From the NCBI GenBank assembly GCA_031261045.1, contig JAISKE010000103.1, forward strand, positions 1 to 5,491: a stretch of 5,491 nucleotides of DNA, read 5' to 3'. This document shows positions 1 through 4,345 of the stretch, piece after piece; the stretch's first letter is position 1, and every line of letters starts with the position of its first letter. Position numbers and translations under genes: made by a program. The stretch comes from Mycoplasmataceae bacterium (lineage in GTDB: Bacteria > Bacillota_I > Bacilli_A > Mycoplasmatales > Mycoplasmoidaceae). The notes beneath the pieces were generated by a model, which saw nothing but the letters and a program-made list of their open reading frames with translations, did not search any database and was not told the DNA's origin.

Positions 1-503
1 GTAACATTACCGCCAGTAACGATGGTGTTAATTGTTTTATTAACAGTGTGCTCAGTATTAACCACAATTACGGGAGTAATGGTGTCATAACCAGCTTTTT
101 TAATTTCCGCAAGATCAGCATTTAAAATAGGGCTACCAACTTTAACACTATCACCAGTTTTCGCTACAATTTGGAAACCAACTAATTTACTTGGTGTCGA
201 TGTTGCTTTAGCATCTTTAGAATTCATATTAACAGTATCGATACCGACGTGAACTAATATTTCAACTCCATTGCTTGTTTTAACAGAGTATGCATGTCCC
301 GTTTCCGCAATTAAAGTTATTTCACCTTCAATTGGAGAAACAAAATTACCGTTAGTTGGTTTAACTGCGAAACCACGACCAATCATGTCTTTGCTAAAAG
401 TTTCATCTTTAACTTCTGTCATAGAAACAATCTCACCATCAACTGGTGCGAAGATTTCTATACTTTTATTCTTACGTCCGAATAATTTACTAAAAAAACC
501 CAT
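1..503 (-). CDS. crr: PTS glucose-type EIIA component (IIA-Glc), C-terminus outside window
   Basis: Cytoplasmic phosphocarrier that takes phosphate from HPr and passes it to the IIB domain of a sugar permease. The visible 167 residues begin MGFFSKLFGRKNK, a short amphipathic lead like that of E. coli IIA-Glc, then run into the EIIA fold (IEIFAPVDGEIV near residues 15-26). Both active-site histidines are present: His70 in ETGHAYS and His85, the expected phosphorylated one, in EILVHVGIDTV. Near the window edge the sequence reads VNTEHTVNKT then VTGG, close to the usual C-terminus, so probably only 10-15 residues are missing. It is free-standing, not fused to IIBC. A ribosome site (AAGAGGT) lies 8 bases before the ATG. 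It is downstream of ptsH and an unknown membrane-protein gene, matching its role as the next phosphate acceptor after HPr. Function is confident from the motifs. Confidence 0.95.
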   Translation of the reverse strand, partial: MGFFSKLFGRKNKSIEIFAPVDGEIVSMTEVKDETFSKDMIGRGFAVKPTNGNFVSPIEGEITLIAETGHAYSVKTSNGVEILVHVGIDTVNMNSKDAKATSTPSKLVGFQIVAKTGDSVKVGSPILNADLAEIKKAGYDTITPVIVVNTEHTVNKTINTIVTGGNV

Positions 504-531
504 ATTTATATACCTCTTTTATATAGCTAAC

Positions 532-537
532 ATTATA
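532..537 (-). promoter_or_regulatory. -10 box of a probable crr promoter
   Basis: A perfect TATAAT on the minus strand lies 28 bases before the crr start, after the stop of the upstream membrane-protein gene (566). At a 17-bp spacing there is no good -35 box, which is common in low-GC Mollicutes. It suggests crr can be transcribed separately from ptsH. No terminator hairpin is visible in the 62-bp gap, so read-through from upstream is also possible. Confidence 0.4.
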
Positions 538-565
538 TGCTAATAATACTATTACAGTTTATTAA

Positions 566-877
566 TTAACTAGAATAATTGTTTCCAAAATTAGGTACGA
601 CACCACAATACATTAATATAAGGCAAATACCTCAAGCTAGGACTATAATCGTGGTCATTATTATAATTAGCATACGATTCTTATAGATTCATTTAGTGAA
701 CCAGTTCATTTGCTGAGCGCGATTATAATCTGGTTTGTTTTTCATGAAGCGATAAGTTAACCAACATAAAGCACAACCGGCAAGCATGCATATAATACCG
801 ATAATTAAATATACTATTGATCCAGTTCTAGGTGAATCAGAAGATAGAATTTCACTTAACTTTATACAATAGTTCAT
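566..877 (-). CDS. Small two-TM membrane protein of unknown function (UGA = Trp)
   Basis: I do not recognise this 103-residue protein. Read with UGA as Trp, it continues past a TGA at 689-691 (Trp63) and has a second UGA Trp at 82, ending at TAA. A hydrophilic start (MNYCIKLSEILSS) leads to TM1 near residues 19-43, a basic loop at 44-68 (Arg43, Lys46, Lys48, Arg53, Lys62, Lys66, Arg68), TM2 near 69-92, and a short polar tail ending NNYSS. By the positive-inside rule both ends would face outward. The start lies 16 bases after the ptsH stop with no ribosome site visible, and no other in-frame start exists between the upstream TAA and this ATG, so translation may be coupled to ptsH. It is not recognisably SecG. 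Read with a standard code, it would be wrongly cut to 62 residues and lose TM2. Its position between ptsH and crr hints at a PTS or envelope link, but that is only context. Confidence 0.7.
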
Positions 878-893
878 TATAAATATTTAGTAA

Positions 894-1157
894 TTAGATG
901 ATTTTATTATCAATCATTACTTTTTGAATGGCTGCTAAAGCTTCTGGAGCATCTAAACCATCAGTCTTAATTTCTACTTCATCATTGACTTTAACGCCTA
1001 ATGCCATTAAATTAATTAATGATTTGGCATTAGCGGCATTGCCCCTAACACTTATAGTGATGTTTGATTTAAATTTCCCAGCTTCACTAGTAATCTTACT
1101 AGCTGGTCGAGCGTGTAATCCTAGCGGATCAATAACTTTAACCTTGATTGATTTCAT
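894..1157 (-). CDS. ptsH: Phosphocarrier protein HPr
   Basis: Cytoplasmic HPr relays phosphate from Enzyme I to the EIIA proteins of the PTS. All 87 residues are present, the usual length. The phosphorylated histidine is at the canonical position 15 in GLHARPAS, with the conserved Arg17. Ser46 lies in NAKSLINLMALGV, the site used by HPr kinase/phosphorylase in Firmicutes and Mollicutes, so regulation by Ser46 phosphorylation is likely; the kinase gene is not in this window. A clear ribosome site (AGAAGGA, 1165-1171 on the minus strand) lies 7 bases before the ATG. The gene starts 43 bases after the cls stop with no terminator between, so it may be co-transcribed with cls. Enzyme I (ptsI) is not next to it here. 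Confidence 0.97.
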   Translation of the reverse strand: MKSIKVKVIDPLGLHARPASKITSEAGKFKSNITISVRGNAANAKSLINLMALGVKVNDEVEIKTDGLDAPEALAAIQKVMIDNKII

Positions 1158-1164
1158 TGTGTAT

Positions 1165-1171
1165 TCCTTCT
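1165..1171 (-). promoter_or_regulatory. ptsH ribosome binding site
   Basis: AGAAGGA on the minus strand, 7 bases before the ptsH ATG, is the strongest such site among the minus-strand PTS and cls genes. The neighbouring cls and membrane-protein genes have none visible. Confidence 0.7.
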
Positions 1172-1200
1172 ATTAACATATATCAAATATATCACAATTT

Positions 1201-2757
1201 TTAAAGAAGTGGTTTATATAAATTTAATAGCGCCAAACGGATCTTGGTGCGTAAATTATTATGTTTGGCGACATCTTCAGCGGTGACTATTTGTGAATTG
1301 CTAATGTCATCTTCAAAAATACTTAACATTTGTTGACAAACTTCCGGAGCATCAATCAAAATACCATTTTCAAAATTAATAATCATCGAACGGAAATCAA
1401 AGTTAGCGCTAGTAGCGTAAACTAGCTTGTTGTCAACGATAATATACTTAGAATGAATAAACCCATTATATTCGTACACTTTGATGCCTGTTTCAAATAA
1501 TTGGCGGTATTGACTGCGATTCATTGGTAAGATAAAGTCCTTGTTATCTCGCTTACCTGGTAGCAATACTTTTACTTCCACTCCGTTTTGTGCCGCAATC
1601 TTTAACGCGTTAATTGTTGATTCCGTCGGTAAAAAGTATGGGGAAACCAATTTAATAGATTTCTTAGCTTTCAAGAATAAACTAATCATCGTGTTACTTA
1701 CACCCTTTTCAGAATAGTTAGGCGAAGAAATACTTAATTGGGCTTTAACAGGGTCTTGATTATATGAATGATCAATGTGCAATCATTTATCTAGATTATT
1801 AGACAATTCATCTTTACTAGCTTTAGTAGTTGAATTGTTAGTAAATAGTACTCAATCATTAATAAATTCAATATTTAATGAATTAACAATTTCGCCTTTA
1901 ATAACCATATTCATATCACGTCAATAATATTTCTTAGGGTCCATCGCTAAATATTCATTGCCGACATTACTGCCGCCATAGATTGCTACGCTATTATCAA
2001 TAATTAAGGCTTTATGGTGTAAACGAAAATTGGTGACCCCTTTAAAGATGTTAAACCCTGGAAAATTAAATACGCCAACTTCAATACCCACCGCTTTTAA
2101 TTCGTCAATTTGAGATTTCTTAAATTTCATGAAAGAACCATATCAGTCATATAAGAACCTTACTTTAATGCCGGCTTTAGCTTTCTTAATTAATTCACAA
2201 AAAACTGTGCGCATAAAAAAACCGTCACGAATCAAATATGTTTCAAAGTGAATGAAAGATTTAGCCGAACGAATCGCTTTAATATATTCCTCATAAATTT
2301 CAGTATTAGATTGAAGAATATTAATGTCATTGTTCTGGTAAACTGGTTTAAAAGCTACGTAAAAAGAATATTTTAACAAATTAGATTCATCATCGTTCTT
2401 ATCAAAGAAGGTTTTCATATATGAATAGTCTTCAAACTTATTAAAAGTCTTTTGACTCTCTAACCTTTGTTTTCATTTAGTTCTTCGCAATGGATTAGTA
2501 CCAAATATTAAGAATAATAAACAACCAATCGTTCACAAGAAAGAAATGACGGCGCACCAACAAGCTTTAGTATTAATATGACGATCAGAACCAAGGATAT
2601 AGACTACGAAAGAGAAGTTAATTATTCAAACAACTACGAGTAATGGCAGCATTACTTCGATTCTACGTTCGTAGATAACTAATAAGACAATAACTACAAT
2701 AATCGCTGCAACTAATAAAGCAGCGATACCACAGATCATCATTTTTAATCTATTCAT
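1201..2757 (-). CDS. cls: Cardiolipin synthase (phospholipase D superfamily, two HKD motifs)
   Basis: Membrane enzyme that joins two phosphatidylglycerol molecules into cardiolipin and glycerol. With UGA read as Trp it is one intact 518-residue ORF, the usual Cls length; Trp44, 75, 95, 205, 279, 302 and 325 are all UGA, and a standard code would break it into at least four pieces. The N-terminus has three hydrophobic segments (about residues 7-29, 35-55 and 64-86). The first PLD motif is HHKALIID (His247, Lys249, Asp254) followed by GGSN; the second is HSKYIIVD (His435, Lys437, Asp442) followed by SANFDFRS. Both catalytic triads are complete. The start at 2757 is the first ATG; Met6 and Met7 are alternatives. 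No ribosome site precedes it, and a candidate -10 box ends only 10 bases before the ATG, so initiation may be nearly leaderless. ptsH follows after 43 bases. A different PLD-family phosphatidyltransferase cannot be excluded, but length, membrane anchor and motifs favour Cls. Confidence 0.93.
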
Positions 2758-2767
2758 AGATAATTAA

Positions 2768-2795
2768 ATATTAATAAAATAAAAACGCTTTACAA
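2768..2795 (-). promoter_or_regulatory. Candidate cls promoter
   Basis: On the minus strand TTGTAA (2795-2790) is followed after 16 bp by TAATAT (2773-2768). Each matches its consensus at four of six bases. Transcription would start about 3-4 bases before the cls ATG, which would explain why no ribosome site is seen. The region is AT-rich, so chance matches are easy. Confidence 0.3.
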
Positions 2796-2805
2796 ATTAA
2801 AGTGG

Positions 2806-2811
2806 TATAAA
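2806..2811 (+). promoter_or_regulatory. Extended -10 box (plus strand) in the decayed copy
   Basis: TGGTATAAA on the plus strand matches the extended -10 form (TG, one base, then the hexamer). Transcription from about 2818 would give a short RNA of roughly 50 bases ending at the hairpin at 2840-2865, parallel in layout to the candidate antisense RNA at 2949. No -35 box is seen at normal spacing. Confidence 0.3.
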
Positions 2812-2839
2812 CAAATGTAGAGTAGGGCTAGTAATAGTG

Positions 2840-2865
2840 AAAAGCAGGACGCAAATCCTGCTTTT
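2840..2865. terminator. Intrinsic terminator hairpin, copy 1 (bidirectional)
   Basis: A perfect 10-bp stem, AAAAGCAGGA with TCCTGCTTTT, closes a 6-base loop. On the plus strand it is followed by CTTTT, giving a T-rich tail; on the minus strand the stem itself ends in TTTT. It resembles the hairpin at 2976-3003 in stem core and loop. It does not follow any long gene, so it must serve short RNAs made inside the gap. Confidence 0.7.
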
Positions 2866-2936
2866 CTTTTCTCTGCCAGCTGTCTACCATTTAATTACGT
2901 TTTAAATAAAAAATTTAATATTCTCAAAATATAAGT

Positions 2937-2942
2937 TATAAA
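2937..2942 (+). promoter_or_regulatory. -10 box of candidate antisense RNA
   Basis: TATAAA on the plus strand lies 7-8 bases before the direct repeat at 2950-2964, so an RNA started here would begin almost exactly with the repeat. The hexamer 17 bp upstream (TTTAAT, 2914-2919) is a weak -35. The surrounding AT-richness lowers confidence. Confidence 0.35.
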
Positions 2943-2949
2943 TACATTG

Positions 2950-2964
2950 CTATGGTGCCATTGG
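2950..2964 (+). repeat. Direct repeat, left copy (antisense-RNA 5' end)
   Basis: CTATGGTGCCATTGG is 13 of 15 identical to the right copy at 3127-3141, in the same orientation. It lies on the opposite side of the terminator and toxin-like ORF from the right copy, so the convergent transcripts carry complementary recognition sequences. Confidence 0.7.
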
Positions 2965-2975
2965 TAAAACAATGA

Positions 2976-3003
2976 AAAAGACAGGACGTTAATCCTGTCT
3001 TTT
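2976..3003. terminator. Bidirectional intrinsic terminator, copy 2
   Basis: A perfect 11-bp stem, AAAAGACAGGA with TCCTGTCTTTT, closes a 6-base loop. The plus-strand tail is TTTTATTTT; the minus-strand stem ends in five T. It sits 22 bases after the stop of the hydrophobic 21-codon ORF on the minus strand and would end that mRNA, and on the plus strand it would end the candidate antisense RNA. Confidence 0.8.
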
Positions 3004-3006
3004 ATT

Positions 3007-3020
3007 TTCTCTACTAATGG
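3007..3020. repeat. Long-range inverted repeat, 3' arm
   Basis: TTCTCTACTAATGG (plus strand) is the exact reverse complement of the 14 bases at 3135-3148. In the minus-strand transcript this arm lies just after the peptide stop codon, and its partner lies inside the leader ORF, so the 5' and 3' parts of the mRNA can close on each other. Confidence 0.75.
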
Positions 3021-3025
3021 GTTCA

Positions 3026-3091
3026 CTATTTAATTACTACTAAAAGTAGAATCAATAGTAAACAAAGTACGACAAACACTTGCGTGTCCAT
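3026..3091 (-). CDS. 21-residue hydrophobic peptide, candidate type I toxin
   Basis: A 21-codon ORF from ATG to TAG. It starts MDTQ, then residues 5-20 (from VFVVLCLL to LLVVI) are all hydrophobic, and Lys21 ends it: a single membrane-spanning peptide with a charge at each end. A ribosome site GAGG lies 4 bases before the ATG, and an intrinsic terminator follows 22 bases after the stop, so it looks expressed. It is preceded by a 20-codon leader ORF whose stop is 9 bases away. Size and composition resemble small membrane toxins of type I systems (Ibs, Fst, TisB), but it lacks the Fst proline and WL pattern and I recognise no family. The start codon is in a hairpin loop, and the mRNA can close 5' to 3'; both suggest translational control. 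It could instead be a membrane micropeptide without toxicity, or a chance ORF; the ribosome site, terminator and RNA structure argue against chance. Confidence 0.6.
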   Translation of the reverse strand: MDTQVFVVLCLLLILLLVVIK

Positions 3092-3108
3092 CACACCTCA
3101 TTAAGTGT
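3076..3108 (-). promoter_or_regulatory. Hairpin enclosing the peptide's ribosome site and start codon
   Basis: In the minus-strand RNA, ACACUU then GUGUG on the 5' side pair with the contiguous CACGC then AAGUGU on the 3' side, giving 11 bp (one G-U) with a 6-base bulge AAUGAG on the 5' side. The loop is AUGGA, so the start codon is in the loop, and the ribosome-site GAGG is split between bulge and stem. Translation should be weak until ribosomes from the leader ORF, whose stop is inside this helix, open it. Confidence 0.55.
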
Positions 3109-3163
3109 CGGGTAATACCCCACACACTATGGTACCATTAGTAGAGAAGGACGTTTTGCTCAT
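3101..3163 (-). CDS. 20-residue leader ORF upstream of the hydrophobic peptide
   Basis: ATG to TAA, encoding a short polar peptide that begins MSKTSFSTNG and ends GVLPDT; no known family. It has the best ribosome site in the window: AGGAGG at 3170-3175 (minus strand), 6 bases before the ATG. The stop codon is 9 bases before the start of the hydrophobic peptide, in the same frame, and lies within the helix that hides that start, so its translation could open the downstream site. The leader also contains one arm of the 14-bp long-range inverted repeat and the right copy of the direct repeat targeted by the candidate antisense RNA. This is how mok relates to hok in the hok/sok system. The role is inferred from arrangement; the peptide itself may be irrelevant. 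Confidence 0.6.
   Translation of the reverse strand: MSKTSFSTNGTIVCGVLPDT
3105..3125 (-). repeat. Small hairpin in the leader ORF
   Basis: GTGT and GGGT pair with ACCC and ACAC around a 3-base loop, with one G-G mismatch, in the minus-strand RNA. It lies just before the start-codon hairpin, competes with it for the ACAC bases, and adds to the dense folding of this mRNA. Confidence 0.45.
3127..3141 (+). repeat. Direct repeat, right copy (within leader ORF)
   Basis: CTATGGTACCATTAG on the plus strand, 13 of 15 identical to 2950-2964. Its minus-strand transcript is the predicted target of the candidate antisense RNA. The core GGTACC is itself a palindrome. Confidence 0.7.
3135..3148. repeat. 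Long-range inverted repeat, 5' arm
   Basis: CCATTAGTAGAGAA (plus strand), exact partner of 3007-3020. It overlaps the direct repeat at 3127-3141, so pairing with the antisense RNA and folding of the mRNA onto its 3' end would be mutually exclusive over these bases. Confidence 0.75.
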
Positions 3164-3169
3164 AGAGAG

Positions 3170-3175
3170 CCTCCT
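3170..3175 (-). promoter_or_regulatory. Consensus ribosome binding site of the leader ORF
   Basis: AGGAGG, a perfect match to the anti-SD, 6 bases before the leader ATG. It is stronger than the sites of the ribosomal protein genes here. Confidence 0.7.
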
Positions 3176-3176
3176 A

Positions 3177-3205
3177 CCATCTATACTCGTTAAAATTATA
3201 GATGG
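3177..3205. promoter_or_regulatory. Operator-like 9-bp palindrome overlapping the small-peptide promoter
   Basis: CCATCTATA and TATAGATGG form a perfect inverted repeat with an 11-base spacer, so half-sites are centred 20 bp apart, on the same DNA face. It covers the TATAAT box at 3200-3195 (minus strand) and the expected transcription start, as a repressor operator would. In RNA it could instead form a hairpin just before the AGGAGG site if transcription begins farther upstream. Confidence 0.45.
3195..3200 (-). promoter_or_regulatory. -10 box of the leader / small-peptide mRNA
   Basis: A perfect TATAAT on the minus strand. Transcription from about 3188 would give an mRNA of about 210 bases ending at the terminator near 2975, with a 25-base 5' leader before the first ATG. 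At 17-bp spacing the -35 (GAAGCG) is poor. Confidence 0.45.
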
Positions 3206-3239
3206 CGAGTTAAGTATCGCTTCTATATCTGAAATTCAT

Positions 3240-3305
3240 TCCGGCGTTTGTCTTAAGTTTGTCTAATATTTTTCTAATTATTTTCCAGTTATTTTCTAAT
3301 TAAAT
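3240..3305 (+). repeat. Array of six 11-bp phased repeats
   Basis: Units start at 3240, 3251, 3262, 3273, 3284 and 3295, exactly 11 bp apart, all beginning TC. Units 3-6 approach TCTAATTATTT; units 1 and 2 end GTTTG. The period is close to one DNA turn, so the T-rich parts are in phase, as in curved DNA or a row of protein sites. It lies 20 bp upstream of the rpsL -35 box and 40 bp upstream of the small-peptide -10 box. No ORF explains it, since 11 is not a multiple of 3. Confidence 0.6.
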
Positions 3306-3324
3306 ATAGTGATTTATAAAATTT

Positions 3325-3353
3325 TTAACAAACTAATCATTTTATGATATTAT
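3325..3353 (+). promoter_or_regulatory. Promoter of the str operon (rpsL-rpsG-fusA)
   Basis: TTAACA (3325-3330), a 17-bp spacer, and TATTAT (3348-3353) preceded by TGA, which gives an extended -10. This is the best-formed promoter in the window. Transcription would start near 3359-3360, about 65 bases before the rpsL ATG. Confidence 0.65.
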
Positions 3354-3358
3354 TAATT

Positions 3359-3407
3359 ACTTTACAACAACTCGGTCGGGTGTATCCGATCGTATTGTCG
3401 TCAAAGT
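3359..3407 (+). promoter_or_regulatory. Structured 5' leader hairpin of the str operon mRNA
   Basis: Starting right at the predicted transcript end, ACUUU pairs with AAAGU, ACAA with UUGU, and CGGUCGG with CCGAUCG (one G-U) around a 6-base loop GUGUAU. This gives a stacked hairpin with two internal loops, ending 8 bases before the rpsL ribosome site. No T-run follows, so it is not a terminator. It could bind a ribosomal protein for feedback control or protect the mRNA 5' end; which one cannot be told. Confidence 0.5.
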
Positions 3408-3424
3408 AAATATATAGGAGAGAT

Positions 3425-3850
3425 ATGCCAACAATATCACAATTAATTAGACATAATCGTAAATCAAAAGCGAAAAAATCTAAATCACCTGCTCTAGGAA
3501 AGAACTTCAATTCCATTAAGAACATGGAAAAACAAGGACACAATCCTTTGAAGCGTGGAGTATGTACCCGTGTGGGGACCATGACACCAAAAAAACCAAA
3601 CTCGGCGTTACGTAAATATGCGAAGGTACGTTTAACTAATAAACAAGAAGTTTTAGCGTACATTCCCGGTGAAGGCCATAACTTGCAAGAACATAGTATC
3701 GTTCTAATCCGTGGTGGTCGTGTAAAAGACTTACCCGGTATGCGTTACCACATTGTCCGTGGTACTTTAGACACTCAAGGTGTTGCGAAAAGACAACAAC
3801 AAAGATCAGCTTACGGTGCCAAGAAGCCTAAAGCGAACACAGCAGCTTAA
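3425..3850 (+). CDS. rpsL: 30S ribosomal protein S12
   Basis: S12 sits at the decoding centre of the small subunit and takes part in codon-anticodon checking. The 141 residues carry the family signatures: [20 protein letters not shown] (residues 45-64), [11 protein letters not shown] (81-91) and [11 protein letters not shown] (95-105). It is about 15 residues longer than E. coli S12, mainly an insertion near residues 20-40 ([13 protein letters not shown]), as in other Gram-positives and Mollicutes. Lys56 and Lys101, which correspond to the E. coli sites where streptomycin-resistance changes arise, are both Lys, the wild-type state. The ribosome site AGGAGAG (3416-3422) is just before the ATG. 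It is first in the operon, 15 bases before rpsG. Identification is certain. Confidence 0.98.
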   Translation: MPTISQLIRHNRKSKAKKSKSPALGKNFNSIKNMEKQGHNPLKRGVCTRVGTMTPKKPNSALRKYAKVRLTNKQEVLAYIPGEGHNLQEHSIVLIRGGRVKDLPGMRYHIVRGTLDTQGVAKRQQQRSAYGAKKPKANTAA

Positions 3851-3851
3851 T

Positions 3852-3857
3852 AAGGAG
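3852..3857 (+). promoter_or_regulatory. rpsG ribosome binding site
   Basis: AAGGAG, 8 bases before the rpsG ATG, in the 15-base gap after the rpsL stop. The gap is short, so an S7 repressor site like that between rpsL and rpsG of E. coli is not present in the same form. Confidence 0.7.
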
Positions 3858-3865
3858 AAAGAACC

Positions 3866-4333
<468 letters not shown>

Positions 4334-4345
4334 GACGGATGATTT

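Larger units (their letters stand above)
2806..2964 (-). repeat. Decayed second copy of the small-peptide / antisense-RNA cassette
   Basis: This stretch repeats, in the same order, pieces of the neighbouring intact cassette: a leader-like block (2964-2950, 13 of 15 bases identical to 3141-3127), the end of the hydrophobic ORF (GTAATTAAAT), a purine-rich AGAGAAAA block, the terminator hairpin with its AGGA stem core, and on the plus strand a TATAAA box at a similar distance from the hairpin. The middle is about 40 bases shorter, and the frame that would encode the peptide is interrupted by TAA, with no start or ribosome site. It therefore looks like a pseudo-copy that retains RNA signals. It may still produce a plus-strand RNA. 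Confidence 0.55.
2949..3008 (+). ncRNA. Candidate antitoxin sRNA convergent with the small-peptide mRNA
   Basis: A plus-strand RNA of about 60 bases is inferred between a TATAAA box (2937-2942) and the terminator at 2976-3003 with its TTTTATTTT tail. Its first bases, CUAUGGUGCCAUUGG, can pair over 15 continuous positions with the leader ORF of the minus-strand mRNA (3141-3127), using two G-U wobbles; both bases that differ between the repeats are changes that keep pairing. Its 3' hairpin is encoded by the same DNA as the mRNA terminator, so the 3' ends are fully complementary. This matches the par/fst plan, in which convergent RNAs share a bidirectional terminator and pair through direct repeats. 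There is no direct evidence of transcription. Confidence 0.4.

Noticed and set aside
271..543. 90-codon plus-strand ORF opposite crr
   Set aside because: Antisense shadow of crr; the crr frame has both active-site histidines and a ribosome site.
928..1176. 82-codon plus-strand ORF opposite ptsH
   Set aside because: It is an antisense shadow of ptsH, with no ribosome site and no family resemblance.
1201..2757. cls as a pseudogene broken by several stop codons
   Set aside because: Every interruption is TGA in one constant frame, and the same codon encodes conserved Trp in rpsG and fusA. Both HKD motifs are intact.
2840..3003. The two similar hairpins as a short CRISPR array
   Set aside because: Only two units, 136 bp apart, with strong perfect stems and T-rich tails; they behave as terminators.
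2840..3003. The hairpins as terminators of cls or rpsL
   Set aside because: Both genes are transcribed away from this gap, so their 3' ends are elsewhere.
3026..3091. Calling the hydrophobic peptide Fst, Ldr or Ibs
   Set aside because: Size and composition agree, but the Fst/Ldr proline-glycine and WL features are missing, and identity cannot be judged in a run of Leu, Val and Ile.
3337..3663. 108-codon minus-strand ORF overlapping the start of rpsL and its promoter
   Set aside because: Shadow of rpsL; composition reflects the basic S12 codons read backwards, and no ribosome site is seen.
4339..4341. ATG at 4339 as the fusA start
   Set aside because: It is out of frame with EF-G; the ATG at 4346 gives the normal N-terminus.
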